64,000 bases of DNA from Haloarcula hispanica ATCC 33960 (GTDB taxonomy: Archaea > Halobacteriota > Halobacteria > Halobacteriales > Haloarculaceae), in assembly GCF_000223905.1 (NCBI RefSeq), contig NC_015948.1:992001-1056000 (forward strand). Direction: 5' to 3'. Position 1 is the first letter of the stretch, and the number at the start of each line of letters is the position of its first letter. Of this stretch, positions 34,571 to 43,601 are shown piece after piece. The translations under genes were made by a program, and so were the position numbers. The notes beneath the pieces are model-generated. The model did no database searches, was not told the DNA's origin, and saw only the letters and a program-made list of their open reading frames with translations.

Positions 34571-34601
34571 CTTGCACACGCAAGGGAGCTGGTGTTTTTT
34601 T
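34571..34601 (+). terminator. Hairpin plus T7 tract
   Basis: CTTGC and GCAAG pair around ACAC (34571-34584), and seven T residues follow at 34595-34601. This is the clearest intrinsic-type terminator in the window and probably ends the CPBP protease message. A 10-bp palindrome TACTATAGTA (34531-34540) lies just upstream. Confidence 0.5.
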
Positions 34602-34739
34602 ATGATCGTGTGAACTCTAAAGCAGTGCTAACGGGGCTTACAGTGGCGTTATGTCCGAACTACCACTTTATCACGCTCTCGACTTTTTACCCAGTAGCAG
34701 AACCTGAATCGGAGATATTACTTTGAAATGACAAACGTC

Positions 34740-34746
34740 TTATTAG
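34740..34746 (+). promoter_or_regulatory. TATA-like box of the receiver-PAS gene
   Basis: TTATTAG is centred 28 bases before the ATG at 34771, predicting an almost leaderless transcript. Confidence 0.4.
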
Positions 34747-34770
34747 CGTTTTTGTACAACATTCAAACAG

Positions 34771-36420
34771 ATGGTTGGTTCAGTGCGCGTCTTACATATC
34801 GATGACGAACCGGACTTTGCCGATCTAACTGCGGCATATCTCGAGCGGGCCATGGATTCATTCAGCGTCGACACCGCGATGCGGGTCGACGAGGTCATCA
34901 CGGACCGCCCGCAGGACACGTATGACTGTATTATCAGCGACTACGATATGCCTGGCATGAACGGGCTGGAGTTCCTCGAACGGATTCGCGAGGACGCACC
35001 GAAGCTTCCGTTCATCCTCTACACTGGGAAGGGCAGCGAAGAGATCGCGGCCGAGGCAATCTCCGCAGGTGTCACGGACTATATCCAGAAGGAACCGGGA
35101 ACGTCCCAGTACACGGTGCTAGCGAACAGGGTGCAAAACGCGGTCGAAGCCCGCAGAGACGAACTGCAAGTCACGCGTGGTCACCGCGCAATGAACGCGG
35201 CCTGGGACGGCATCAGCACACTGGACGACGAGGGTCGGTTCACCTATTTGAACGACGCCTACGCAGCCACGTTCGGCTACGAGCGCGACGAGCTTCTGGG
35301 CGAACACTGGCAGAAAATCCACTCGGCAGAGAGCCTCAAAACGGTCGATGATGAAATACTCCCGGCTGTCAACGAGAACGGGACGTGGACGGGTGAGACA
35401 CTGCTCGAACGCGCCGACGGGACACAGTTCATCGGCGAGCACACCGTCGCGAGTATCGCAAATGACGGCTCCGTCTGCGTAGTCCGTGACCGGACTGACC
35501 GCGAAGAACTCGACAAACAACTGCGACACGAGCGCGAGCGGTTCCGGCTACTCGTCGATGCGGTCGAGAATTACGCGATGTTTCTGCTCGACCCCGACGG
35601 CCTCATCCAGTCGTGGAACGCCGGTGCGAAACAGCTCATGCAGTACGAGGAATCTGATATCCTCGGCGAGCACTTCTCGACGTTTCACACAGAGAAACAG
35701 GTGGCCGACGGCATTCCCGACCAACTGCTGCGAGAAGCCGGGGAATGCGGCAAGGCCACCGACCGCGGGCTCCGCGTTCGGAAGGACGGGAGCACATTCT
35801 GGGCAGATGTGGCCATCACTGAACTCCGGGAAAACGGCGACTCCCGTGGCTTTGCGAAAGTGGTCAAGGACATCACGGAGGAGATCGAACGGGAGCGGCT
35901 ACAGGCGACGGCCGAACGCTACCGAGAGAAACTCTACGAGGTCACGAACGATACAGACCGCCGGTTCGAACAGCGGTTAGTCGACGTACTGGAACTCGGT
36001 GTCGAGTATCTTGCCGTCGATCAGGGCCATCTCGTCGCAATCGATCCCAAGGCGGGCACGCATGAAATAATCGCTACCAGCGGCGAACCGTCTCTCACCG
36101 CCCCCGGCGACATCACATCGCTTTCCGAGACCTACTGCCGACGAACCGTCGAATCCGACGGGATTCTCTCAGTCTACAACGCCGAGCAGCAGGGTCTGGG
36201 TGACGACCCCGCATACCAGCGGTACGGTATCGGCTGTTACCTCGGTGCGAAAATCGAAGTCGACGGTGAGCTGTTCGGGACGGTCTGTTTCGTTGCTCGT
36301 GACTCCCGGTCGGGCCAGTTCAGACAGGACGAACAGGCCTTCGTCGAACTACTCACCCGCTGGCTCAAGTACGAACTGAGCCGACGCGACGGACAGATTC
36401 AGTGGCCGCTAAAACCCTAG
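34771..36420 (+). CDS. Receiver-PAS-PAS-GAF signalling protein without kinase domain
   Basis: The 549-residue protein has an N-terminal receiver (VRVLHIDDEPDF, phospho-acceptor Asp near residue 57 in IISDYDMPG, Lys in DYIQKEPG). Two PAS domains follow at about 140-255 and 260-375 (FGYERDELLGEHW; MQYEESDILGEHF). A C-terminal GAF-like domain occupies about 395-535. It stops before any histidine-kinase or bacterio-opsin-activator output domain, although most haloarchaeal proteins of this layout continue into one. It may act through protein contact or be naturally shortened. Confidence 0.85.
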   Translation: MVGSVRVLHIDDEPDFADLTAAYLERAMDSFSVDTAMRVDEVITDRPQDTYDCIISDYDMPGMNGLEFLERIREDAPKLPFILYTGKGSEEIAAEAISAGVTDYIQKEPGTSQYTVLANRVQNAVEARRDELQVTRGHRAMNAAWDGISTLDDEGRFTYLNDAYAATFGYERDELLGEHWQKIHSAESLKTVDDEILPAVNENGTWTGETLLERADGTQFIGEHTVASIANDGSVCVVRDRTDREELDKQLRHERERFRLLVDAVENYAMFLLDPDGLIQSWNAGAKQLMQYEESDILGEHFSTFHTEKQVADGIPDQLLREAGECGKATDRGLRVRKDGSTFWADVAITELRENGDSRGFAKVVKDITEEIERERLQATAERYREKLYEVTNDTDRRFEQRLVDVLELGVEYLAVDQGHLVAIDPKAGTHEIIATSGEPSLTAPGDITSLSETYCRRTVESDGILSVYNAEQQGLGDDPAYQRYGIGCYLGAKIEVDGELFGTVCFVARDSRSGQFRQDEQAFVELLTRWLKYELSRRDGQIQWPLKP

Positions 36421-36488
36421 AATCTGGGAACGATACCGTGTCGGTCAGCGTCTCGGGCTGACCTAAGACCTGACCTATGGCGGGCAGG

Positions 36489-38549
36489 TCAGTCGTCGAC
36501 TGAGGCCTGTTCGGACTGTCCGGTTTCGGATCCGGAATCGTATCTCACCTCCATGTACAGCAACGCGAAGATGGTGAGTGTTGCGACGGTCTGTACGGCA
36601 GCGGTCATCGGCGCCAGCGGAGCGAACATCGCTGCTCCCGCAGCCACCAGTAGCCCGGCGCGACTCGGAATCCTGAGTTGGCCAGAGAAGTAGTTGACAA
36701 TGGCTGCCACGGCGGCGACGAGACCGATTCCCACGACGACGAACGTAATCGGTGTCGCCGGAACCGACCAGAACAACAGGCTATCGTTGACGACGAAGAT
36801 GTACGGAAGAACAAACAGCGGCGCCCCGAGCACGAGCGACTTTCCGGCAGTCCGCCAGAAATTCCCGCCTGCGACCCTGGCTGTGACGAGGCAGGCGATG
36901 GCAACCGGCGGCGTCAGCGCCGAGAGAATCGCGAAGTAGAACACGAAGAAGTGCGCGGCGAGCAGGTCGACACCGGCCTCGGTCAGTGCCGGTGCGATCA
37001 GCAGCACGGCCGTGATGTAGGCCGCGACGGTCGGCATCCCGAGACCAAAGAGAAGCGCCGCGATCATCGCGAACATGAGCAACAGCGCGAGCACGCCTCC
37101 CGAGAGTTCAACGAGGCTGGAGGCGAACACCTGCGTGAACCCGGTGAGGTTCAACACACCGACGAAGATGTTCATGACGCCCAGCGACACCGCAATCGGG
37201 GCTGCGTTTTCCATCCCGCGGCCCAGGCCGTCCATAGTGTCCACGAAGAAGTCGCGGATTCCGTAGCCATCGCGAAAAAAGATCCCCTGGACGAACGCGG
37301 CCGGGAACGCGGACATTATCGAGAGGAACCCTGCGTACAGCGGATCGTACAGGAGAACGACCAGTGCGTACAGGAGAACGGCCAGCGGGACCCACAGCGC
37401 GAGCCCCTCGACGAGCAGGTTACGAACCGATATCTGACCGAAGGAAACAGCGGTTGTCGTTCGGCCGAAGATCCTATCGAGTGCGTTTTTCCGATCCCTG
37501 TCGACCGTCTCTACGTCGGTCAGTTCTTCCTCGTCAATCTCGCTCGTGAGCCCTTCTTTGACGGTTGTCAGATGAACACCGATAGCGACCGTTCCGTAGA
37601 ACAGGAGTGCCGGCAGGAACCCGATGACGATGATCTTCAGGTAGCTCGTCCCGGTGATCTCGGCCATTATGAATGCCGCTGCACCCATGATCGGTGGCAT
37701 AATCTGGCCGCCGCTGGAGGCCACCGCCTCGTAGGCCGCTGCGGTATCTCTATCGAGCCCGTGACGCTTGAGCAACGGGATGGTAAACGCGCCCGTCGTC
37801 GCCGCGTTGGCGGCCGCGCTGCCGTTGACCGACCCCATACCCATGCTCGCGACCGTCGTCATCTGCGCCAATCCGGACCGGACCCGTTTGCCGATCAGCG
37901 TTCCGACCTGGACGAAATACTCCAGCGCGCCGTACGCTTCCAACAGCCCCGCGAGGATCATGAAGATAATAATAAACGTCCCCGAAACCTCGACAATGAC
38001 GCCGAAGACGCCGCTGCCGAACTCAACTGTCAGACCCTGCACCAGTCGTTCGGCCTGAACTCCATTGTGGTTCAAAATACCCGGGAAATACGGGCCATAC
38101 AGCGCATAGACAAGGCCAGCTACGCCGACCAGCGACAGCATCGGACCGTAAACCCGCCTGCAGACATCCAACAACAGCAGGATGATCAACAGCCCCATGA
38201 ACAAGTCGAGGTCGGTGTATATCCCGAGTTGCTCGTAGACGATGCGGTTGAAGGCCGTAAAGAGGTAGACGGCGACGACGGCCGAGAGAGCGGCCTCAAA
38301 TAGCGTCGCGTAGTTTCCGAACCGCTCCCGGCGCGTCTCGGGTTCGGGGGTATACGCGAGGACAGCCGCCCCGACGAGCATGAATCCGAGGTGGGCGATC
38401 TTGTGTTGGTCCTGTTCGAACGGGAACAGCTGGGTGAACCAGAGGTGATAGACCGTCGAGGCGACTCCCAAGGCTATCAGGAACCCGTACTTGGCCATGC
38501 GTACCCGGGACGGGTCGACCCAGCTCCCGGTTGTGTGTTCCCCCGTCAT
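36489..38549 (-). CDS. TRAP transporter, fused DctQM permease (TAXI type)
   Basis: The 686-residue protein has around 16-18 membrane helices. An N-terminal small-permease part is fused to a DctM-like large permease with segments such as GAFTIPLLKRHGLDRDTAAA and GLGMPTVAAYITAVLLIAPA. Fused QM permeases belong to the TAXI branch of Na+-coupled TRAP systems. The gene for the matching binding protein lies 45 bases upstream on the same strand. Acidic C-terminal tail in the cytoplasm. Substrate not predictable, although TAXI systems often carry dicarboxylates or amino acids. Confidence 0.9.
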   Translation of the reverse strand: MTGEHTTGSWVDPSRVRMAKYGFLIALGVASTVYHLWFTQLFPFEQDQHKIAHLGFMLVGAAVLAYTPEPETRRERFGNYATLFEAALSAVVAVYLFTAFNRIVYEQLGIYTDLDLFMGLLIILLLLDVCRRVYGPMLSLVGVAGLVYALYGPYFPGILNHNGVQAERLVQGLTVEFGSGVFGVIVEVSGTFIIIFMILAGLLEAYGALEYFVQVGTLIGKRVRSGLAQMTTVASMGMGSVNGSAAANAATTGAFTIPLLKRHGLDRDTAAAYEAVASSGGQIMPPIMGAAAFIMAEITGTSYLKIIVIGFLPALLFYGTVAIGVHLTTVKEGLTSEIDEEELTDVETVDRDRKNALDRIFGRTTTAVSFGQISVRNLLVEGLALWVPLAVLLYALVVLLYDPLYAGFLSIMSAFPAAFVQGIFFRDGYGIRDFFVDTMDGLGRGMENAAPIAVSLGVMNIFVGVLNLTGFTQVFASSLVELSGGVLALLLMFAMIAALLFGLGMPTVAAYITAVLLIAPALTEAGVDLLAAHFFVFYFAILSALTPPVAIACLVTARVAGGNFWRTAGKSLVLGAPLFVLPYIFVVNDSLLFWSVPATPITFVVVGIGLVAAVAAIVNYFSGQLRIPSRAGLLVAAGAAMFAPLAPMTAAVQTVATLTIFALLYMEVRYDSGSETGQSEQASVDD

Positions 38550-38594
38550 GGCTGGCGTTGATGGGGTGGGCGGACGAGAGACGGGTCGCTCGCG

Positions 38595-39761
38595 TTACCC
38601 CTCATACTCCTCAAGTGTGGTCAGTCCGTCCTTCCAGAGGTCCTGCTCCTTGTAATACTTCTCAGCGCCGGGATGGACGGGTGCGTTCGGCGAGGGGAGT
38701 ATGAATTCCTGCGCGAAGTCCGGACCGGCGCGAGAGAGCACTGAACTCGCCTCACGGACCGCGTCGATGTCCTCCATGACGGTACGGACGAACTCATAGC
38801 CCAACTCCTCAGATACCTCGGCCGGGAAGATAGTTTCATAGCCGACGCCAACTGCCGGAATGGAGTCCATTCGAATGTCCTGCCCGTCCCAGAGGCCGGC
38901 CGGCGTTTCGATGTACGTGTAGGGCAGATCGGAGTTGGCTAAATCTGACTCGTCGAACTCCCAGTTGACGACCGCGACGTCGGCCTGTGCGCCGGCCTCC
39001 TGCGCCCACCCGGTCAGTACTTCACGGCTGACTCCGTAGACCATCATCATATCGAGACGGCCGTCAGCGAACTGTGCCCCCTGGTCTCCCCAGCTCATCG
39101 ACTGGAGGTCGTACTTGTCCTCGACGTTGTCGATCCCGGACAGTCGGAACCCGTCAAGGCCCGCGAAGTAGTTCGTCCCGCCGCGCTGACCGAACGCCAT
39201 CGAGACCGACCCGTCTTGGGGAATGTCCGACACCGACTCGATGCCTTCGAGTGCATCGTCAGTCCGCCTGACGAGGTAGTACTCCAGAGTCATGAACGGT
39301 AACACCTGCGTCATCGTCTTCCCGACCGGTTCCCCGTACGGGTCTCCGCCGCTGTTTGAGCGCGCGACTGCCCAGTCGGTACTCTGGGCGATATCGATGT
39401 CTCCCTGAGCGATCAACCGAGGGTTTGCGGCGGTCCCGCCGGTCGTCTGGGCGCTCATGCTGATGTCGTCGGACTTTTCCGAGAGCAGCTGTGCCATCGC
39501 TACCCCCGACGCGTGAGTCGCCGTCTCCGGCCCTGACGTTCCAACTGTCCAATTTGTACTGCCGCCACTGCCGTCGCTGCCGCCGCTGTCTCCACCACTG
39601 CCGTCGCTGCCACTGCCGTCGCTGCCACTATCCCCGTCACCACCAGCGCCGCTACCGCCGTCTCCACTACAGCCAGCGAGACATGCGAGGCCAGCGGCAC
39701 TGACCGTTTTCAAGAAGCTACGCCGCTCGGAAATCGAACCATCCTGATCGTTTCTGAACAT
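38595..39761 (-). CDS. TAXI family TRAP solute-binding lipoprotein
   Basis: The 388-residue protein starts with a twin-arginine signal (SERRSFLKTVSAAGLACLAGC) whose lipobox LAGC supplies the anchoring Cys. A long Gly/Ser/Asp linker follows, and then the TAXI binding domain (NWTVGTSGPETATHASGVAM through the C-terminal YKEQDLWKDG). It captures the substrate outside the cell and hands it to the permease encoded downstream. A minus-strand TATA-like element (AATATAGA region, about 39795-39805) lies upstream. Confidence 0.92.
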   Translation of the reverse strand: MFRNDQDGSISERRSFLKTVSAAGLACLAGCSGDGGSGAGGDGDSGSDGSGSDGSGGDSGGSDGSGGSTNWTVGTSGPETATHASGVAMAQLLSEKSDDISMSAQTTGGTAANPRLIAQGDIDIAQSTDWAVARSNSGGDPYGEPVGKTMTQVLPFMTLEYYLVRRTDDALEGIESVSDIPQDGSVSMAFGQRGGTNYFAGLDGFRLSGIDNVEDKYDLQSMSWGDQGAQFADGRLDMMMVYGVSREVLTGWAQEAGAQADVAVVNWEFDESDLANSDLPYTYIETPAGLWDGQDIRMDSIPAVGVGYETIFPAEVSEELGYEFVRTVMEDIDAVREASSVLSRAGPDFAQEFILPSPNAPVHPGAEKYYKEQDLWKDGLTTLEEYEG

Positions 39762-40424
39762 TATCTAAGCTACAACTATGCTGTCAACCAATCTATATTT
39801 AAATGTTACTGCAAATATCTTTATCATACAGACATCGGCTGCGGAAACAGACAACGCACCCCGAGCAAATTTTCAAATCTCGGGCAATAGTGGCCACTCA
39901 GCCGCATTATCGAGACTGTGAAAATCTGAGAGATGTGACTCAACTCGACAGCCCTACTGTTGGGAATACCACTATCAACGGTTCCCGAAGATCCGGCTAA
40001 CAGGGTACCATCACGGAGAAATTCGTCTCAGTGACACAGCAGAGCCACTGTGGCTCTGTCCGTATCATGTCAAATATTGCCACTAGTAGACTCGAAATGT
40101 ACGCCCGGAACACTAACGTCCGGCATCATCCTCGGCGGTGTGCCACGTCAGCCGGCAAACCCTCGTGCCGGGCGGGTCGCCGGATACGGCGACCGATTGC
40201 GCGAGCGGTGGTAGCCGCGAGCGCGGGTGATTATGGCGTAATCACCGAACGCCCAGACGGTGCAACCGTCTGGCGGGTCGTCGATAGACGACCAAGTGCG
40301 GTATGAACCGCGGTCATGTCGCGTGCCCGGGTTCTCCGGGTCGTCATCGTCCCGGTGACGGGTCTCTGTCGGGGATTGAAGGCACGCACTAGCAGTTCGC
40401 CGGTCGCACACCTAAGGGTGACGT
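39762..40424. other. 663-base gene-free stretch before the reductase gene
   Basis: The left 280 bases are AT-rich and carry the promoter of the TAXI operon (minus strand); nothing else is evident there apart from scattered T-rich runs. From 40040 to about 40365 the sequence is a string of hairpins described separately. Open frames on both strands in the right half are Arg/Pro-rich and broken by the inverted repeats, so I do not accept them as genes. Confidence 0.6.
40040..40365 (+). ncRNA. Candidate structured RNA: string of about ten hairpins
   Basis: Perfect or near-perfect hairpins follow each other at 40040-40058, 40105-40123, 40152-40171, 40175-40194, 40199-40224, 40226-40246, 40253-40273, 40276-40293, 40298-40311, 40326-40340 and 40351-40362, mostly three to seven bases apart. 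Two have GATA loops, one a GTGA (GNRA) loop. The one at 40199-40224 has tandem G-A mismatches that are stabilising only in plus-strand RNA. A weak TATA-like CAAATATTG lies at 40070-40078. It does not show the conserved cores of RNase P or SRP RNA. Transcription is not proven. Confidence 0.4.
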
Positions 40425-41783
40425 TCAGACGGCGTAGTCGTCCTCGCGCAGTTGGACGTACTTGCCGTTGCGGTAGGAGAACTTCCCCCACTTGTACCCG
40501 AGGACCATCTTAATGCCGTTGAGGCCGCCACGGAGCGCCGCGTCGGCCTTGATGCCACGGGCGTCCATCAGGTCGTTGGCGGTGGTAAAGGCCCGGTCCC
40601 AGTCGCCGGGCCGCCAGTCCCGGACCATGTCCGCGAAGGTAACGTTCCGGAGGATTTCGTCGCCGATGGCGTCGTGCCAGGCGTCGTTGTACCGTTCGAG
40701 GCGGTCGTTCGCGGCGAGGCGACCGGCTATCTTCCCGGTGCGAACGGCGACGTGGTCGCCGCCCTCGTGGAACGCCGAGGTGGTCCCCATTGCCCCGCCG
40801 GCCACAGCGATGCCGGCACCCACCGGGGACTCTATCGGTCGGGTCGAGGAGATCGGGTACGTCTCCGTCCCTTTCGATTTCCCGCGGTCCTCGACGAGCG
40901 GGAAGTCCTCGAGATCGTACGCCTGGAACTCCTGTTCGAGCAGTCGCTCGATGTACTGCCGGCCCTGCGGGATGCTCTCGTCGCTCTCTCTGAGCAGGTC
41001 CCACTCGCTGCGGTCGTAGGCGTCGATGTCCAACCCGATGGGCATCGTGAGGCCGATGCGGGCGACGGGGGCGTCGTTCGGGAAAATCCACGGATACGCC
41101 GTGTGGCCGGGCATGATGCCCCACCAGAACTCGATGAACTCCGGCGTGAACAGTTCCTCGGGCATCCGTCGGTGCTCCTGATAGGCGATGTGGTTGGCCT
41201 TGTTCGAGGGCATGATGTCGGCCATCGTCTGTCCGGCCGGGAGGACCTGGTCGAGCGTCCCGCCAGTGACGGTCCGCTGTGGGCCATCCGCGAGGATCAC
41301 GTACTCAGCGGCGATATCTTCACCGTTGGCCAGCCGAACGGTGTGTCGTGGCGAACTCCCCAGGTCGGTCTCGACGCCGGTGACGCTGACGCCGACGCGG
41401 TAGTCCGCGCCCGCTTCCGTCGCCCGTTCGCGGAGCCAGTCGTCGAACCGCGCCCGGTGGAACGTGATGCCGAAGCCGTCGGCGCTGGCGCTGATACCGG
41501 TCTCCGTGAGCGTCATCTCCGTCGAGGGGCCGTAGAACTTCGCCCCGTCGAGTTCGCTCAGCACAACATCCTCGGGGAACTCCGACCGTGGAATGTCCAT
41601 GATGTCGAACCAGTAATCGAGCAGCCCGGCGGCATCAGTCGAGTCCGGCCCCGCCCCCTCGCGGTCGGCTCTGGGGACCCCCTTTTCGAGAAGGACGGCG
41701 TCGGCCCCGTGGTCGGCTGCAGCCTCGGCCGCCGACGACCCGGCCGGGCCACCACCCACAATGGCGACGTCTACGTGTTCCAT
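40425..41783 (-). CDS. Geranylgeranyl reductase family flavoprotein
   Basis: The 452-residue protein begins VDVAIVGGGPAGSSAAEAA, the FAD-binding fold. It contains the family segments WGIMPGHTAYPWIFP and, near the end, VAGGAMGTTSAFHEGGDHVA. The family saturates isoprenoid chains, including those of archaeal lipids. Haloarchaea carry several paralogues. This one is longer than the lipid-specific enzyme and differs in its N-terminal substrate region, so the substrate could be a lipid, menaquinone or retinoid precursor. Monocistronic; its 3' end abuts the hairpin string. Confidence 0.8.
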   Translation of the reverse strand: MEHVDVAIVGGGPAGSSAAEAAADHGADAVLLEKGVPRADREGAGPDSTDAAGLLDYWFDIMDIPRSEFPEDVVLSELDGAKFYGPSTEMTLTETGISASADGFGITFHRARFDDWLRERATEAGADYRVGVSVTGVETDLGSSPRHTVRLANGEDIAAEYVILADGPQRTVTGGTLDQVLPAGQTMADIMPSNKANHIAYQEHRRMPEELFTPEFIEFWWGIMPGHTAYPWIFPNDAPVARIGLTMPIGLDIDAYDRSEWDLLRESDESIPQGRQYIERLLEQEFQAYDLEDFPLVEDRGKSKGTETYPISSTRPIESPVGAGIAVAGGAMGTTSAFHEGGDHVAVRTGKIAGRLAANDRLERYNDAWHDAIGDEILRNVTFADMVRDWRPGDWDRAFTTANDLMDARGIKADAALRGGLNGIKMVLGYKWGKFSYRNGKYVQLREDDYAV

Positions 41784-41879
41784 ACCCGCTACGGTGTCCC
41801 GCGCCCGCTAAAACCTATTGTCTTGCATCGAATCCGCGGTCTGACGACCCTCTGTGTCTGAACTGGAATGCACTGCGCG

Positions 41880-42401
41880 CTACGGTTCGGACGCTGCGTC
41901 GGCGAGTGACACGTCGTGTTGTTCCAGCCGTTCGACGGCCCGCTTGTACGCGTCGCTCTCCGCGAGCGCTGTCGCTCGGACAGCGTCAGCGACTGTGTCT
42001 CGTCGGTCGGCAAGTCCCAGGAGTTCCCGACGCTCCGTCTCGTATTCGCACCGGCGCTGAACTGCCGAGAGTACCGACACCAGGGTATCCCGGTCGGCAG
42101 GCTTTCTGAGATACGAATCGACGGGAATGTCCAGAATATCCACGTCCGGCTTGACGCTACTGATCATTACGACCGCAGGGGTAACTGACCGCTGTCGGAG
42201 CTTTTCGGCGACCGTTTCGCCGCTCAGTTTCGGCATCTGCCGGTCCAGCAGTACCGCATCGATTGAGTCGTCAATCCGCTGTAACCCTGTACGGCCGTCA
42301 CCGGCCTCTATAACCTCGTATTCTTCCGGAAGCCAAAGTTTGTAGAGCTGTCTATAGTCCGTATCGTCATCGATCACCGCAACGCTCGTCGGTCTCCCCA
42401 T
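41880..42401 (-). CDS. Response regulator with HalX C-terminal domain
   Basis: The 173-residue protein has a receiver domain (VAVIDDDTDYR, phospho-acceptor Asp in AVLLDRQMP, Lys in SYLRKPADRD). A HalX domain of about 55 residues follows, starting VLSAVQRRCEYETERRELLG. HalX is a short helical output module specific to haloarchaea. No kinase gene is adjacent. The sister protein at 55767 has the same layout. Divergent from the dehydrogenase gene over an AT-rich 216-base spacer. Confidence 0.88.
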   Translation of the reverse strand: MGRPTSVAVIDDDTDYRQLYKLWLPEEYEVIEAGDGRTGLQRIDDSIDAVLLDRQMPKLSGETVAEKLRQRSVTPAVVMISSVKPDVDILDIPVDSYLRKPADRDTLVSVLSAVQRRCEYETERRELLGLADRRDTVADAVRATALAESDAYKRAVERLEQHDVSLADAASEP

Positions 42402-42588
42402 TCCTTCGAAGTTCTACGTTGGTCATCCTACAAATATGCTAAGATATCGGCGTACTATTACTACAAATTTTACTAATTCAGGATGGTATTTCTCCTGTTC
42501 TCTAACTATTGTTAAACCAATACTATTCTCGGCATGCGATCGACGGACTGCCGGCACCGTTTTGAGGCCCCCGCGTGGAACAGCCGGT

Positions 42589-42636
42589 ATGACTCCGCAC
42601 GTCACAGGAGGGGTTCAATGGCCGACATCGTCGTGA
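42589..42636 (+). other. Short uORF overlapping the dehydrogenase start
   Basis: ATG at 42589 opens 15 codons (MTPHVTGGVQWPTSS) ending in TGA inside the downstream gene. A TATA-like TTTTGA (about 42562-42567) predicts transcription starting right at this ATG, so it would be the leaderless start of the message, while the true gene uses GGAGGGG as Shine-Dalgarno within the uORF. Possibly regulatory; could be chance. Confidence 0.3.
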
Positions 42637-43571
42637 CCCGATACGACGTTCACGGAATGCCGGTCGACCAGTACGCGGCAGCGCTCCGGGAGCGACTGCC
42701 GGAGTGGGACATCGCCATCGCGGAGACGCCCGAAGCCGAGCGCGACCTGATTGCGAACGCAACGGTTCTGACCGGCAACGATGTCTCGCCGGACCTGGTC
42801 GATACTGCCGACTCGCTGAAGCTGTTTGCAGGGACATACGCTGGATACGACCACCTCCCGCTCTCGGAACTGGCCGACCGCGACATCGCGCTTACCACGG
42901 CCTCCGGCGTCCACGGTCCGAACGTCGCTGAGAACGTCGTCGGGTCGTGGCTCGCCTTCGCTAGGGGCTTTTTCACCGCTCGCCGCCACCAGCGCGACCA
43001 CGTCTGGCAGTCGTTCCAGACCGACGATTTCGCCGGCAGCCGCGCCTGTGTCGTCGGCCTCGGCGAGATCGGGGAGGCCATCGTCGACCGGCTTTCCGGG
43101 TTCGACGTGGAGACCGTCGGTGTCCGCTACTCGCCCGAAAAGGGTGGGCCGACCGACGAGGTGTACGGCTTCGACGAAATTCACGAGGCGGTCGCCGACG
43201 CGGAGTACATCGGGCTCGCCTGCCCGCTCACGGACGAGACGCGCCACCTCATCGACGAGGAGGCGTTCCAGACGATGCCTCCCGACGCGGTGCTCACCAA
43301 CGTCGCTCGCGGCCCGGTGGTCGACACCGACGCGCTGGTCAGTGCGCTCCAGCGAAACCACATCGACGGCGCGGCGCTGGACGTGACCGACCCCGAACCG
43401 CTGCCCAGCGGCCATCCGCTGTGGGACTTCGAGAACGTCCTCATCACGCCCCACAACGCCGGCCACACGCCGAGCTACTACGAGCGGCTGGCCGATATCG
43501 TCGCCGAGAACGTCCAGCGGGCCGAGCGAACCGGCGAGTGGGACGGGCTCAGGAACCAGATTGCGCTGTGA
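42618..43571 (+). CDS. D-2-hydroxyacid dehydrogenase family protein
   Basis: The start at 42618 is set by the Shine-Dalgarno GGAGGGG eight bases upstream. The 317-residue NAD-dependent enzyme has the Rossmann motif VVGLGEIGEAIVDRL. Catalytic residues are an Arg in NVARGPVVD, a Glu in TDPEPLPSG and a His in TPHNAGHTP. Substrates in the family include phosphoglycerate, glyoxylate and branched hydroxyacids. Without the ACT domain of SerA it is not a typical phosphoglycerate dehydrogenase. Convergent with asd. Confidence 0.85.
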   Translation: MADIVVTRYDVHGMPVDQYAAALRERLPEWDIAIAETPEAERDLIANATVLTGNDVSPDLVDTADSLKLFAGTYAGYDHLPLSELADRDIALTTASGVHGPNVAENVVGSWLAFARGFFTARRHQRDHVWQSFQTDDFAGSRACVVGLGEIGEAIVDRLSGFDVETVGVRYSPEKGGPTDEVYGFDEIHEAVADAEYIGLACPLTDETRHLIDEEAFQTMPPDAVLTNVARGPVVDTDALVSALQRNHIDGAALDVTDPEPLPSGHPLWDFENVLITPHNAGHTPSYYERLADIVAENVQRAERTGEWDGLRNQIAL

Positions 43572-43601
43572 GGGCTATCGCTGAACCGAACGCGATAGCC
43601 C

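Noticed and set aside
36678-38303. 541-codon plus-strand frame opposite the TRAP permease
   Set aside because: Antisense to a clear membrane permease; the product is an improbable Arg/Asp/Gln-rich sequence.
40371-40382. GGGGATTGAAGG resembling the end of a haloarchaeal CRISPR repeat
   Set aside because: It occurs once only, with no regularly spaced copies and no cas genes.
40031-40411. Open frames on both strands across the hairpin string
   Set aside because: Inverted repeats make both strands open; products are Arg/Pro-rich and unlike haloarchaeal proteins.
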